Shown: positions 1-7,638 of the stretch, piece by piece | Layout of the letters: every line of letters starts with the position of its first letter | How positions within the stretch are numbered: position 1 is the stretch's first letter | Source of the DNA: an uncultured Erysipelotrichaceae bacterium | Lineage (GTDB): Bacteria; Bacillota_I; Bacilli_A; Erysipelotrichales; Erysipelotrichaceae | Length of the DNA stretch: 42,682 bases | NCBI GenBank assembly: GCA_947036815.1 | Contig: CAMQRS010000012.1 | Coordinates: forward strand, 1 to 42,682 | Direction: 5' to 3' | Made by a program: the position numbers and the translations under genes | The notes under the pieces: generated by a model | The model's database searches: none | Seen by the model: the letters and a program-made list of their open reading frames with translations, nothing else | What the model was told of the DNA's origin: nothing

Positions 1-4
1 CAAA

Positions 5-104
5 TGACATAATAAAAAGGTATGAAAATATTTCTGTTTTCATACCTAGATTACAGCCTATTTAGTAATAGATTTTACTCCAGCAACACTAGAATTTAAA
101 GAAC
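5..104. repeat. ~100-bp direct repeat, copy 1
   Basis: This block recurs at 6739-6836 in the same orientation, with only a few substitutions and small indels. Both copies start at TGACAT, contain the hairpin built on GGTATGAAA/TTTCATACC, and end at AGAATTTAAAGAAC. Each copy lies just beyond the stop codon of a minus-strand gene (ABC-F here, aspartokinase at the other), so it is a duplicated 3' UTR/terminator block. The left boundary is four bases from the window edge, so homology may extend further left. Confidence 0.9.
14..47 (-). terminator. Rho-independent terminator of the LicD-amidase-ABC-F operon
   Basis: An 11-bp stem AGGTATGAAAA (18-28) pairs with TTTTCATACCT (37-47) around an 8-nt loop. 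Read on the minus strand it is followed by a short U-run (14-17). It lies about 90 nt past the ABC-F stop codon and is part of the duplicated block. Confidence 0.75.
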
Positions 105-133
105 CATTTTAATTTAATGACTGTTTTTTTACA

Positions 134-1972
134 CTATAAATTTTCGCTATACTCTTCCCACAATGCCATCATTTGATTGATATCAGTATGAATCGCATCA
201 ATATTTTCATCAAGTAGCTTCATTTTTTTACTATTTTGATAATATTCTGGTTCAAATCTTAGTTCTCTATGTTCTTCCAGTTCAATCTCTTTTTTCGCAA
301 TTTGCTTTTCCAATCTTGAACATTCTCTTCCATAATTAACGTGCTTTGGTTTTTCTTTCGTATTCACTTCTTTAATTTCTTCTTTTTCTATGACTTCTTT
401 TTGAATGTATTCTTTATATGATAATGGATAATAAATTGCTTTACCATCTTTAAGTTCAAGGATAGCTGTTGCCATTTGATCGATAAAGTATCTATCATGA
501 GATACAAACAATAAGGTTCCATCATAATTTAACAAGCTATTTTCTAATGCTTCTTTACCAACAATATCCAAGTGATTTGTCGGCTCATCCATAATCAAAA
601 AATTGGCATGTTCCAACATTATTTTGGCAAGTGTCAATCGAACTTTTTCCCCACCACTTAATACATTTACTTCTTTAAATACTTCTTCTCCAGAAAATAG
701 AAAAGATCCTAACGCATTACGTATTTGTGTATGATCAAAGTCTGGAAATAAACTCCATAATTCTTCAATGACACTATTTGTTGAATTGAACTGTGCTAAA
801 TCCTGATCAAAATAACTTGTTTCTATTTGATGACCAAATAAATATCCACCACCTAGTGGTTCTATTTTATCTATCAATGTTTTAATTAATGTTGATTTAC
901 CTGTTCCATTCTCTCCTACGATTGCAACTCTTTGTCCTCTTAATAATTCTATAGTCACACTACATAAAGGAATATCATAACCTACAACTAAATCCTTCGT
1001 TTGTAGTACCTGATTTCCACCCTTCACATTACAACTGAATGCTCCATGAAATGTTTTCGTGTCGACACTTCTATCTTCAATTCGTTCAATTCGATCTAAA
1101 TATTTAATTTTAGATTGAGCCATCTTAGCCTTCGATGCTTTATATCTGAATTTTTCAATCAAACCTTCTAATTGAGCAATTTCTTTTTGTTGTCTAACAA
1201 ATGCACTTTTATTTCTTTCTACATCACTTTTCTTCACATTTACATAGTTTGTATAGTTCCCTGTATATTTACGCATCACACTATATTCGATTTCGTATAC
1301 AACATCTACTACATTATCTAAGAATGTTCTATCATGTGAAACCATTACGACTGCTTTTGGATATCTTTTAATATATCCTTCTAACCATTCGATTGTAGGT
1401 AAATCTAAATGATTGGTTGGCTCATCTAGGAGTAAAATGTCTGGTTTACTAATTAACAACTTAACAAAAGCTAATCGTGTTTTTTGTCCTCCAGAAAATT
1501 CATTTATATTCTTTTTCAAGTCTTCTAGTGCAAATCCAAAGCGAGTAAATATATTCAACATTTCTTGTTTATATGTATATCCTCCAAGCTCTTCAAACTT
1601 CATCTGTACTTGTGCATATTCATTCAACACAGTTTCACTATGATCTTCTTGCATCATTTCTTCTAACTTTTTCATTCGTATTTCATATTCATGTACTGTA
1701 TCGAACACTCGTTCAAAGTCTTCTTCTACACTTCTATCTTCATCACTAAATACGCTTTGAGCTAAGTACTGTATCTTACATTTCTTTTCTTTGTGTATAT
1801 CTCCAGAGTCCAATAATTCTTCCTCTGCAATAATTTTTAATAACGTAGATTTCCCACAACCATTTCTTCCAACAATTGCGATTTTCTCTTTATCTTTCAC
1901 TTCAAAAGTAATGTTTTCAAATACCACTTGAGGCCCAAAAGCTTTACTTGCCTTTACTATTTGATAACGCAT
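134..1972 (-). CDS. ABC-F family ATPase
   Basis: A soluble twin-ATPase of 612 residues with no membrane segment, so it belongs to the ABC-F class of ribosome-associated translation factors, not to transporters. The first domain has Walker A GRNGCGKST near residue 36, signature FSGGQKTRL and Walker B LLLDEPTNHLD. The second has GENGTGKST, LSGGEKVRL and LIMDEPTNHLD. A charged linker of about 80 residues between them corresponds to the P-site tRNA interaction motif. The C-terminal ~80 residues are highly charged and probably coiled coil. It is last in a three-gene operon after the LicD and amidase-like genes, 11 nt from the latter. Housekeeping (EttA/Uup/YkpA-like) and antibiotic-protective ABC-F proteins cannot be told apart here by eye. 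Confidence 0.93.
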   Translation of the reverse strand: MRYQIVKASKAFGPQVVFENITFEVKDKEKIAIVGRNGCGKSTLLKIIAEEELLDSGDIHKEKKCKIQYLAQSVFSDEDRSVEEDFERVFDTVHEYEIRMKKLEEMMQEDHSETVLNEYAQVQMKFEELGGYTYKQEMLNIFTRFGFALEDLKKNINEFSGGQKTRLAFVKLLISKPDILLLDEPTNHLDLPTIEWLEGYIKRYPKAVVMVSHDRTFLDNVVDVVYEIEYSVMRKYTGNYTNYVNVKKSDVERNKSAFVRQQKEIAQLEGLIEKFRYKASKAKMAQSKIKYLDRIERIEDRSVDTKTFHGAFSCNVKGGNQVLQTKDLVVGYDIPLCSVTIELLRGQRVAIVGENGTGKSTLIKTLIDKIEPLGGGYLFGHQIETSYFDQDLAQFNSTNSVIEELWSLFPDFDHTQIRNALGSFLFSGEEVFKEVNVLSGGEKVRLTLAKIMLEHANFLIMDEPTNHLDIVGKEALENSLLNYDGTLLFVSHDRYFIDQMATAILELKDGKAIYYPLSYKEYIQKEVIEKEEIKEVNTKEKPKHVNYGRECSRLEKQIAKKEIELEEHRELRFEPEYYQNSKKMKLLDENIDAIHTDINQMMALWEEYSENL

Positions 1973-1983
1973 AATTTCCCTTT

Positions 1984-3282
1984 CTAATCATTACTAATAC
2001 CGATATATGAATACAGTGCATCACTAATGACTCCCATGTATTCCTCTTTATTATTTACCCAATAGGTAACATCTTCATCACTAGTTAAATACCCTAAATT
2101 GATAGATAACGTTTGCATTCCATAAGGATTATCTTTCGCAAAGAATCCAGTACCAACATCCGCATTTTCAGAAAATTTAGATGCTCCCGTTGCTTTTCCA
2201 CCGCTTTCGCGAATAATCAAGTTTTGGTCATATACTATTTTACCATCTATTCCTTCAATTACTATTGGCGCAATTAAGCCGTCCGTATTTAAAGAATACA
2301 CACTACAAAGCTTAATATTACTATTTTTTTCTAGTTCATATAATACTTGCGTAGCTAATCTTCCACTTGTATGTGCTGAATAAGAAATATCTAATCCAGA
2401 ATAATTAAGTTCACTACTAGAGAATCCTAGTTTGAAATAGTATTTCGCACTCGCCTGATATGCTTGATGGAGTCTTCCTCCATCACCATAACTATTCATT
2501 ACTTCATCTTGTTCTCTTGTGATCAGCACTTTCAATCCTTTATCTTCAAGCGCTTCTTTCAATAACACAGCTGCTGTATAAGACTCTATATACTCTGTTA
2601 ATCCATTCCCTGTATTCCCTTCATTCACTGTCCAAATATTGAAGTCGTGGTCATTTCCTGCTGGATCAAGAATAATATCATATTCATGTGCTTCTAATGT
2701 TGTTTCTTCAACTTGTAAAAACATATAATTCTCAGATACGTTAATTTTCTTATCTTCAAAGTATGCTTCATCTGCTATTAACGAAACAAGACAATTTCCA
2801 TTTTCATTCGTCACTGTTTTTATTTCATCCTGAACACTCGTTGTATACACAACTCGCTTTTCTACTAAATCCTCAATGATAAACACTTCATACATTCCTT
2901 CATGCAGAGAACTTAAGACAATTTGAGTGTCCACACTTGTACCTAATACAAATGAATACTCTTTATTACTTGTGATGTCTTTAAGAATTAAACTTTTTCC
3001 TACAATTTCATCCAATGCATCTAATTGATATGCTTCTTGAAATAAATTTAAACATTCTCCATAAAACAAATAATCGGATACTGAAAATGTATTTGTATAT
3101 TCCTTTTCTAACTTGCTCTTCGTTTCTTCATGAGTTAAGTTATCCAACTTATAGTTATTTATGCTATCCTCTTCTTGATTCATATACACATATCCACTTA
3201 CTAAACCAACGCAAAGTAACACGATAAAAACAACCATTTTTATGAACTTCTTATTATATTGTCTTGGTTCATGTCTTGGCAT
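1984..3282 (-). CDS. Degenerate N-acetylmuramoyl-L-alanine amidase-like membrane protein
   Basis: A protein of 432 residues with one N-terminal membrane anchor (about 15-33) and an extracytoplasmic remainder. Residues ~205-425 follow the Amidase_3 (AmiC/CwlD) plan: ILDPAGND replaces the usual DPGHGG; a retained Glu (~230) precedes the helix ending KVLITR; KLGF (~284) replaces the SIH zinc-ligand motif; IRESGGKATGAS follows; SINLGYLTSDED (~395) replaces the catalytic Glu-bearing VE.GF..N. So two zinc-binding His and the catalytic Glu appear missing while the fold landmarks remain. The ORF is intact and lies 1 nt after licD, so it is probably a functional non-enzymatic paralogue, perhaps a peptidoglycan-binding or regulatory protein. 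The N-terminal ~170 residues match no family I recognise. Confidence 0.7.
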   Translation of the reverse strand: MPRHEPRQYNKKFIKMVVFIVLLCVGLVSGYVYMNQEEDSINNYKLDNLTHEETKSKLEKEYTNTFSVSDYLFYGECLNLFQEAYQLDALDEIVGKSLILKDITSNKEYSFVLGTSVDTQIVLSSLHEGMYEVFIIEDLVEKRVVYTTSVQDEIKTVTNENGNCLVSLIADEAYFEDKKINVSENYMFLQVEETTLEAHEYDIILDPAGNDHDFNIWTVNEGNTGNGLTEYIESYTAAVLLKEALEDKGLKVLITREQDEVMNSYGDGGRLHQAYQASAKYYFKLGFSSSELNYSGLDISYSAHTSGRLATQVLYELEKNSNIKLCSVYSLNTDGLIAPIVIEGIDGKIVYDQNLIIRESGGKATGASKFSENADVGTGFFAKDNPYGMQTLSINLGYLTSDEDVTYWVNNKEEYMGVISDALYSYIGISND

Positions 3283-3283
3283 G

Positions 3284-4117
3284 TTATTTCTCCTTTACCT
3301 CTAATATTATGTCTGCAATATGCTTAGGCGCTCTCATTTTTAAAGGTGGAGGCGTCATATGACTTGGTGCAATTTCTACATCCAAGAAAGGTTTCGTGTT
3401 CTTAGGAATCCATAATTGTGCATCCTCAAAGGTATGTTTCTTCAATGGATATACATCATCTTTTCGATATATTACTGGTTTAAATGGGGGATAAAAAACC
3501 CAGGTTAAATCATATCCAATATAATCACTATGTTTATTACAATCACTATAAAAGCGAGAGAATCTAATAAATAGTTTTTTCAATAAGTATGGATTCATTC
3601 TTAAATTTTCAAATAAGACAATAAAAAAAGCAAAAATATACGCAATAAAACGACAAGGTATATCTATCCATTTTTTATCACTTACGTAATCTACAACAAA
3701 TATATCAACAAAAATACCATCTCCATCTTTGCATTTATTCGCAAGTAATGAATTCACTTCTCTTAAATAGGTACCTTTTCTTCTTATTTTCATCGCAGGG
3801 ATTAATACATTATATTCTTTATGTGTATCAATGCATTGATAATAATATTTATCATTTGGCATTTCTTCTTTTAATACCTCTAATAATTTATTATAATCTT
3901 CTCTTCTCATCGATATATCTGCATCGTCATCCCAAGGAATAAATCCGTTGTGACGAACTGCACCTAAACATGTTCCTGCCGTTAAATAATAGTCAATGCC
4001 GTGTTTTTCACACAACGCATCGATATCTTTCAACATTTCTAATAATACTTTATGTACATCATGTACATAAACTTTACTTCCATCTTCGTTTGTTTTTAAT
4101 AAATATTTATCATTCAT
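3284..4117 (-). CDS. LicD family phosphotransferase
   Basis: A 277-residue cytoplasmic protein with the LicD signature in its first third: HDVHKVLLEMLKDIDALCEKH, then YYLTAGTCLGAVRHNGFIPW and DDDADISM, the nucleotidyltransferase-fold metal-binding segment. Family members transfer phosphocholine or other phosphodiester groups to teichoic acids or surface glycans. A hydrophobic patch near residues 155-170 could be a membrane-association helix. It is the first gene of an operon with the amidase-like protein (1-nt gap) and ABC-F, which fits cell-envelope decoration. No licA/licC choline genes are in the window, so the donor and acceptor are unknown. SD GGGTGA lies 5-6 nt before the ATG. Confidence 0.85.
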   Translation of the reverse strand: MNDKYLLKTNEDGSKVYVHDVHKVLLEMLKDIDALCEKHGIDYYLTAGTCLGAVRHNGFIPWDDDADISMRREDYNKLLEVLKEEMPNDKYYYQCIDTHKEYNVLIPAMKIRRKGTYLREVNSLLANKCKDGDGIFVDIFVVDYVSDKKWIDIPCRFIAYIFAFFIVLFENLRMNPYLLKKLFIRFSRFYSDCNKHSDYIGYDLTWVFYPPFKPVIYRKDDVYPLKKHTFEDAQLWIPKNTKPFLDVEIAPSHMTPPPLKMRAPKHIADIILEVKEK

Positions 4118-4134
4118 AATATCACCCAGTATAA

Positions 4135-4163
4135 ATTATAGAGTAATTAGACAATAAACTCAA
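4135..4163 (-). promoter_or_regulatory. Sigma-A-type promoter of the licD operon
   Basis: On the minus strand TTGAGT (4158-4163) and a perfect TATAAT (4135-4140) are separated by exactly 17 bp. Transcription would start about 10 nt before the SD of the LicD gene, giving a very short leader. Confidence 0.75.
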
Positions 4164-4680
4164 TCTTTCATTTTGATTTCCTGCCACCTTTATCATATAT
4201 TAATAAAAATAGCACATATGATAATTATTTCAAATATATTTTATTATTAATGAATCAATATCCTATTAAAATAATTCACTAATGGGATTCCTTTATTTCC
4301 ATTTCTACTACAGTGTAAAATAGGTATGAAATGCAGTTATCCTAATTTTGAAAGATGCCATTAAATTAATCATGAAAAATAATCGTAGTTCCTCCAAATC
4401 CCATCTACATTTGTATTTTACAATACGATATACAAAGTAACCCTTGGAAGAAGTACATTTTGATATTGTGCAATTACATACAGCAAAACTTGTGAGCATA
4501 ATATAAATATCAGAATTTTTAAATTTAAATTTAAGAAACAATTATCTGTTACACACCGATTAGTAATACAAGAATATCGTTGACAATACACTAAAAGAGT
4601 TCTTCTTGAGTACATTTATGCAAAAACTTTTACTAGTTAGACTATGATGTAAAGTCTAAAGACAGACTTGAAATTTAGTG
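4164..4680. other. Non-coding stretch with no supported gene
   Basis: About 520 bp between the licD promoter and the terminator of the next gene. Two minus-strand ORFs of 65-77 codons exist (4308-4541 and 4418-4615), but they overlap in different frames, lack ribosome binding sites and have unconvincing Cys/Tyr-rich compositions. A short perfect hairpin AAGTCT/AGACTT sits at about 4652-4669. I see no transposase, tRNA or riboswitch signature. It may be degraded DNA. Confidence 0.5.
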
Positions 4681-4717
4681 AAAAAAAGCGCCATCATCAT
4701 TTTTATGGCGCCTTTTT
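4681..4717 (-). terminator. Rho-independent terminator, potentially bidirectional
   Basis: Stem GCGCCAT (4688-4694) pairs with ATGGCGC (4705-4711), with T-runs on both sides (TTTTTTT on the minus strand, CTTTTT on the plus). It ends the transcript of the surface-protein gene that stops at 4873. Confidence 0.85.
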
Positions 4718-4872
4718 ATCTTCATTCAACTAAATTTTTAGATTTTCTTATCTTTTGTCCATTAAGATTTCAATAAACCTTCTAAATTAGATAGCTTAGT
4801 ATTACAGTTTTATTCATTTAATAGCTTTAATGATACACAATAATTAAAGCACCTACTTATTAAAAATAAAAA

Positions 4873-6114
4873 TTATTTACTTACTCTTTTTCTAGCAATT
4901 ACAAATACAACTGTACTAAATATTAGCATCCCAAATGCAAACACTACATTCGTACTATCTCCTGTATTTGGTCCTTCTGTACTTGGTTCATCTATGCTTG
5001 GTTTCATTGCTATTTCAGTCGTTTCTATATGACCGCAAGCACATGCTCTGTGCTTGCTTCCTTTACTAATTTCTGTGGCAACTGTGTCTACTACCCAGTC
5101 ACCAAATATATGTGTATGTGCTTTACTATAAAAATAAGAGCTATCACTAACACTATGATGTTTTAAATCTGTTTTAATCATAAAAGGTGAACCCTCTAAC
5201 GCCGTAACATCGCTCTCTTTTGTTCCTACATACACTTCAACCTTTTCATTTAACGCTGGTATTATGTTGAAAGCTCCTATACTTCCTGCGCTTTTATTCT
5301 TTCCCTTTGCAACTACTTCGGAGTGCCCCAAAATAGTAAGGTCTCCATTTGACCATATGCCCATATCATGTGTAGATTCTGCTTTTACACTACTGTTCTC
5401 AATAGCTATATCACCATTTTTAGTCCACAATGAAGGATAATAACTTATTGCGCTTACAGATGCATTATTTTCTATTACAATATTATCAATTATAGAAAAT
5501 GCATTTCCATATTCTGCAGTCGCGGTAGCCTCTACGATACTTTGTGTAATTGTTATATTGCCTAAGGCATTAAATGCAAAATATGTCCCACTACAAATAA
5601 TTGATGCGTTATTTTTAATAGTTATATTTCCATCAGTAACAATAGCACCATCTGAACTAGCAGAAGCCGTAATATCTACATCGTCAAATGTAATATTTTT
5701 TGCATTCGAGATACTTTGTGGAGCCTGAATATCAAGACTTCCTCCTCCAGAGAAAGTAATATTTGCAGCTGTATATCCAAAAACACCTGTTCTATCATCA
5801 ATATCAATACTATTATTTCCTTGTAAAAGGACAGTAAAATCTTTGTCTTTTTTGTTCTCAATTGCGTAGAAACTTGTATTTGTATTTGTTATTTGCACAT
5901 TATTTAAGGTTAGCGTATTAGTTGCTTCCTCATAAGTAGCTGTCCCATTACCACATTTCACAGTTTGTCCTTCTGCGTTTACAATATTAACTCCGTTTAC
6001 CCACACTTCATTAACAGTCTCCGCTTTAACTCCAATCTGTGCCATTGAAAACACAATCATCATCGATAATGCGCAAGCTACTATCTTGATTTTCATTCCT
6101 TTAAACCTTTTCAT
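4873..6114 (-). CDS. Cell-wall-anchored surface protein with repetitive beta-helix-like ectodomain
   Basis: A protein of 413 residues with an N-terminal signal peptide (basic start, hydrophobic core, cleavage probably near VKA-ET) and a C-terminal sorting signal: PNTGD, hydrophobic helix, then RKRVSK. The ectodomain begins with WVNGVNIVNAEGQ followed by TATYEEATNTLTLNNVQI, the pattern of the carbohydrate-binding-domain proteins common in gut Firmicutes. It continues with about eight degenerate repeats of the form NITI.N.SI/V.A, consistent with a right-handed beta-helix. Before the anchor lies a Cys-bearing HTHIFGDWVVD...RACACGHIETTEI module, widespread in such surface proteins. SD AAGGAGG precedes the ATG. 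It is probably monocistronic, with a terminator at 4681-4717. No sortase is in the window. The ligand is unknown. Confidence 0.85.
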   Translation of the reverse strand: MKRFKGMKIKIVACALSMMIVFSMAQIGVKAETVNEVWVNGVNIVNAEGQTVKCGNGTATYEEATNTLTLNNVQITNTNTSFYAIENKKDKDFTVLLQGNNSIDIDDRTGVFGYTAANITFSGGGSLDIQAPQSISNAKNITFDDVDITASASSDGAIVTDGNITIKNNASIICSGTYFAFNALGNITITQSIVEATATAEYGNAFSIIDNIVIENNASVSAISYYPSLWTKNGDIAIENSSVKAESTHDMGIWSNGDLTILGHSEVVAKGKNKSAGSIGAFNIIPALNEKVEVYVGTKESDVTALEGSPFMIKTDLKHHSVSDSSYFYSKAHTHIFGDWVVDTVATEISKGSKHRACACGHIETTEIAMKPSIDEPSTEGPNTGDSTNVVFAFGMLIFSTVVFVIARKRVSK

Positions 6115-6443
6115 TTTGACTTCCTCCTTTATTTACAAAAAAATATCTGCGATATACTTTTATATAGCAATTTTTGATATATTTTATATTTAAATTTTAC
6201 TTGTTTTACATAGATATTTCAAGTCTTTTTATCATGAACAAGAGTATACGTATTTATCTTCTTAAGAAACAGAAATAAAATGTATAAAAACAACTTGAAT
6301 TAGGTATTGTTCATAATGCTAGAAAAATGTATACAACAAAGATTTCTTAAAGTGTATAGTATAATATTTTAACACAACAAAAGTACCTGTTACCTTGCCA
6401 ACATCATACAGAAAAACGGCAATCCAACCTACTATCATTTGAT
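6115..6443. other. AT-rich non-coding upstream region
   Basis: About 330 bp upstream of the surface-protein gene, presumably holding its promoter. TATATA-like boxes at about 6160-6170 could serve as a -10, but no convincing -35 was found. A TATAAT occurs on the plus strand at about 6359-6364 with no ORF after it. No coding remnant was detected here. Confidence 0.5.
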
Positions 6444-6741
6444 CTACTTGCATTTACTTTTAGAATTAACTTTCTTTCTACCCAACTCATTACTAATTTT
6501 ATCACTTGCTTGACTGCTAACTCGCTCTTTGTAAAGATAATTGGAATTCTTATAAGACTTATTCTTCTCACAGATATACTTATCTAAAGTAATTCTTTAA
6601 TATTTGTTTCTCTATTGCTTTTTGTACTACACTATCTACTATGACTTCATCTATGCCATTACTGACACTAACTTTTAGTTCATTACACTAGGTGGTAAAT
6701 ACCTGTGACTGGACTTTCATCAGTTAGATTAGCGACATTGA
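6444..6741 (-). pseudogene. Frameshifted remnant of an unidentified gene
   Basis: Reading the minus strand leftwards, three coding-like segments continue one another in different frames. The first is NVANLTDESPVTGIYHLV, ending in TAA. The second is CNELKVSVSNGIDEVIVDSV, continuing VQKAIEKQILK. The third is RITLDKYICEKNKSYKNSN, continuing through NELGRKKVNSKSKCK to TAG at 6444-6446. Frameshifts near 6690 and near 6600 would join them. No start codon with an SD is visible, and the upstream end stops at the boundary of repeat copy 2. Composition is protein-like, but I do not recognise the family. Confidence 0.4.
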
Positions 6742-6836
6742 CATGCTAAAAAGGTATGAAACATTTCTATTTTCATACCTAGATTACATCCTATTTAGTA
6801 ATAGATTTTACTCCACCACACTAGAATTTAAAGAAC
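6739..6836. repeat. ~100-bp direct repeat, copy 2
   Basis: Second copy of the block at 5-104, same orientation, roughly nine positions in ten identical. It lies 30 nt past the aspartokinase stop codon and abuts the gene remnant at 6444-6741. The two copies bracket about 6.6 kb carrying the licD operon and the surface-protein gene. Confidence 0.9.
6747..6780 (-). terminator. Rho-independent terminator of the aspartokinase transcript
   Basis: AGGTATGAAA (6752-6761) pairs with TTTCATACCT (6771-6780), followed on the minus strand by a U-run (6748-6751). It is the same hairpin as in repeat copy 1, with compensated length change in the stem. Confidence 0.75.
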
Positions 6837-6866
6837 TAGCTGTATTGCTAAATAATAGAACTAGTT

Positions 6867-7586
6867 CTACTCTATATACGTCCCTTCATTATCACTAAAG
6901 GTACCTAGTAAGTGTATTTTTATTTGATGTTGTTTAGCATAACTGACACAGCGATCATGTAATACCTTACTATTTAAGTTCAACATTTCATCATAGGACA
7001 AGCAACTGAATTTCTTCGCATGTGTATTAATATTTGGATCTTCCTCATAGACACCATCTACATCACTAAATATTTCTACGTGTTTAAGATTTAACATATT
7101 GGCAAACAAAACCGCACTAAAGTCACTTCCACCTCTACCCAAAGTGGTTACTTTATATGAACTATTACGAGCTATAAATCCAGAGACAACAATAATATCT
7201 ACTTGATTAAATGCGTCTAATATTGTTTGATTTTCTAACGATACGACATTCGCATAATTATATTTATGATCACTTATAATTCCAGCCTCTTGGTATGGTA
7301 TAGCTCTTGCCTTATATCCTTTTTCTAATAACTCCGCACATATTTTAAGGGCACTATACTGTTCTCCAATGCTTGCTAACCATGCTTTTTCTTCTTTATT
7401 CATCTGCTCACTTCCATGTGATAATAGTGTATCGGTTGCATATCCATCCGGATATCTTCCCATTGCACTTACGACTAATACAATCTTATAATTCTTTACG
7501 TTTTTTTCGATATGATGATACGCATACTCTCTAGTGGTTACACTTTTGAGTGAGGTCCCCCCAAACTTCATTACTTTTATTTTCGT
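6867..7586 (-). CDS. ACT-less aspartokinase, apparent ACG start
   Basis: An aspartate kinase catalytic domain: KFGGTS near the start, VVSAMGR, GRGGSDFSAVLFA, and FSDVDGVYEEDPNI, ending HLLGTFSDNEGTYIE. It would phosphorylate L-aspartate for lysine/threonine/diaminopimelate synthesis. At about 240 residues it stops where the two regulatory ACT domains normally begin (usual length about 400), so it should lack classical feedback control. Start choice: the first ATG (7571) is 22 nt from a strong SD (AAGGGAGG), far too distant. An in-frame ACG at 7584-7586 lies 7 nt from the SD and gives the family-typical N-terminus (M)KIKVMKFGGTS. Either ACG is the real start or an ATG has mutated. It is downstream of deoD and mutY. 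A non-aspartate amino-acid kinase role is less likely. Confidence 0.8.
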   Translation of the reverse strand, partial: TKIKVMKFGGTSLKSVTTREYAYHHIEKNVKNYKIVLVVSAMGRYPDGYATDTLLSHGSEQMNKEEKAWLASIGEQYSALKICAELLEKGYKARAIPYQEAGIISDHKYNYANVVSLENQTILDAFNQVDIIVVSGFIARNSSYKVTTLGRGGSDFSAVLFANMLNLKHVEIFSDVDGVYEEDPNINTHAKKFSCLSYDEMLNLNSKVLHDRCVSYAKQHQIKIHLLGTFSDNEGTYIE

Positions 7587-7638
7587 TTGCTTTCCTCCCT
7601 TATATGTAGGCTATGCAAATTATCAGTTTACGTTTGGG

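Noticed and set aside
4308-4615. Two overlapping minus-strand ORFs in the gap after licD
   Set aside because: No SD, different frames over the same bases, odd Cys/Tyr content and no recognisable family. Most likely chance ORFs in AT-rich DNA.
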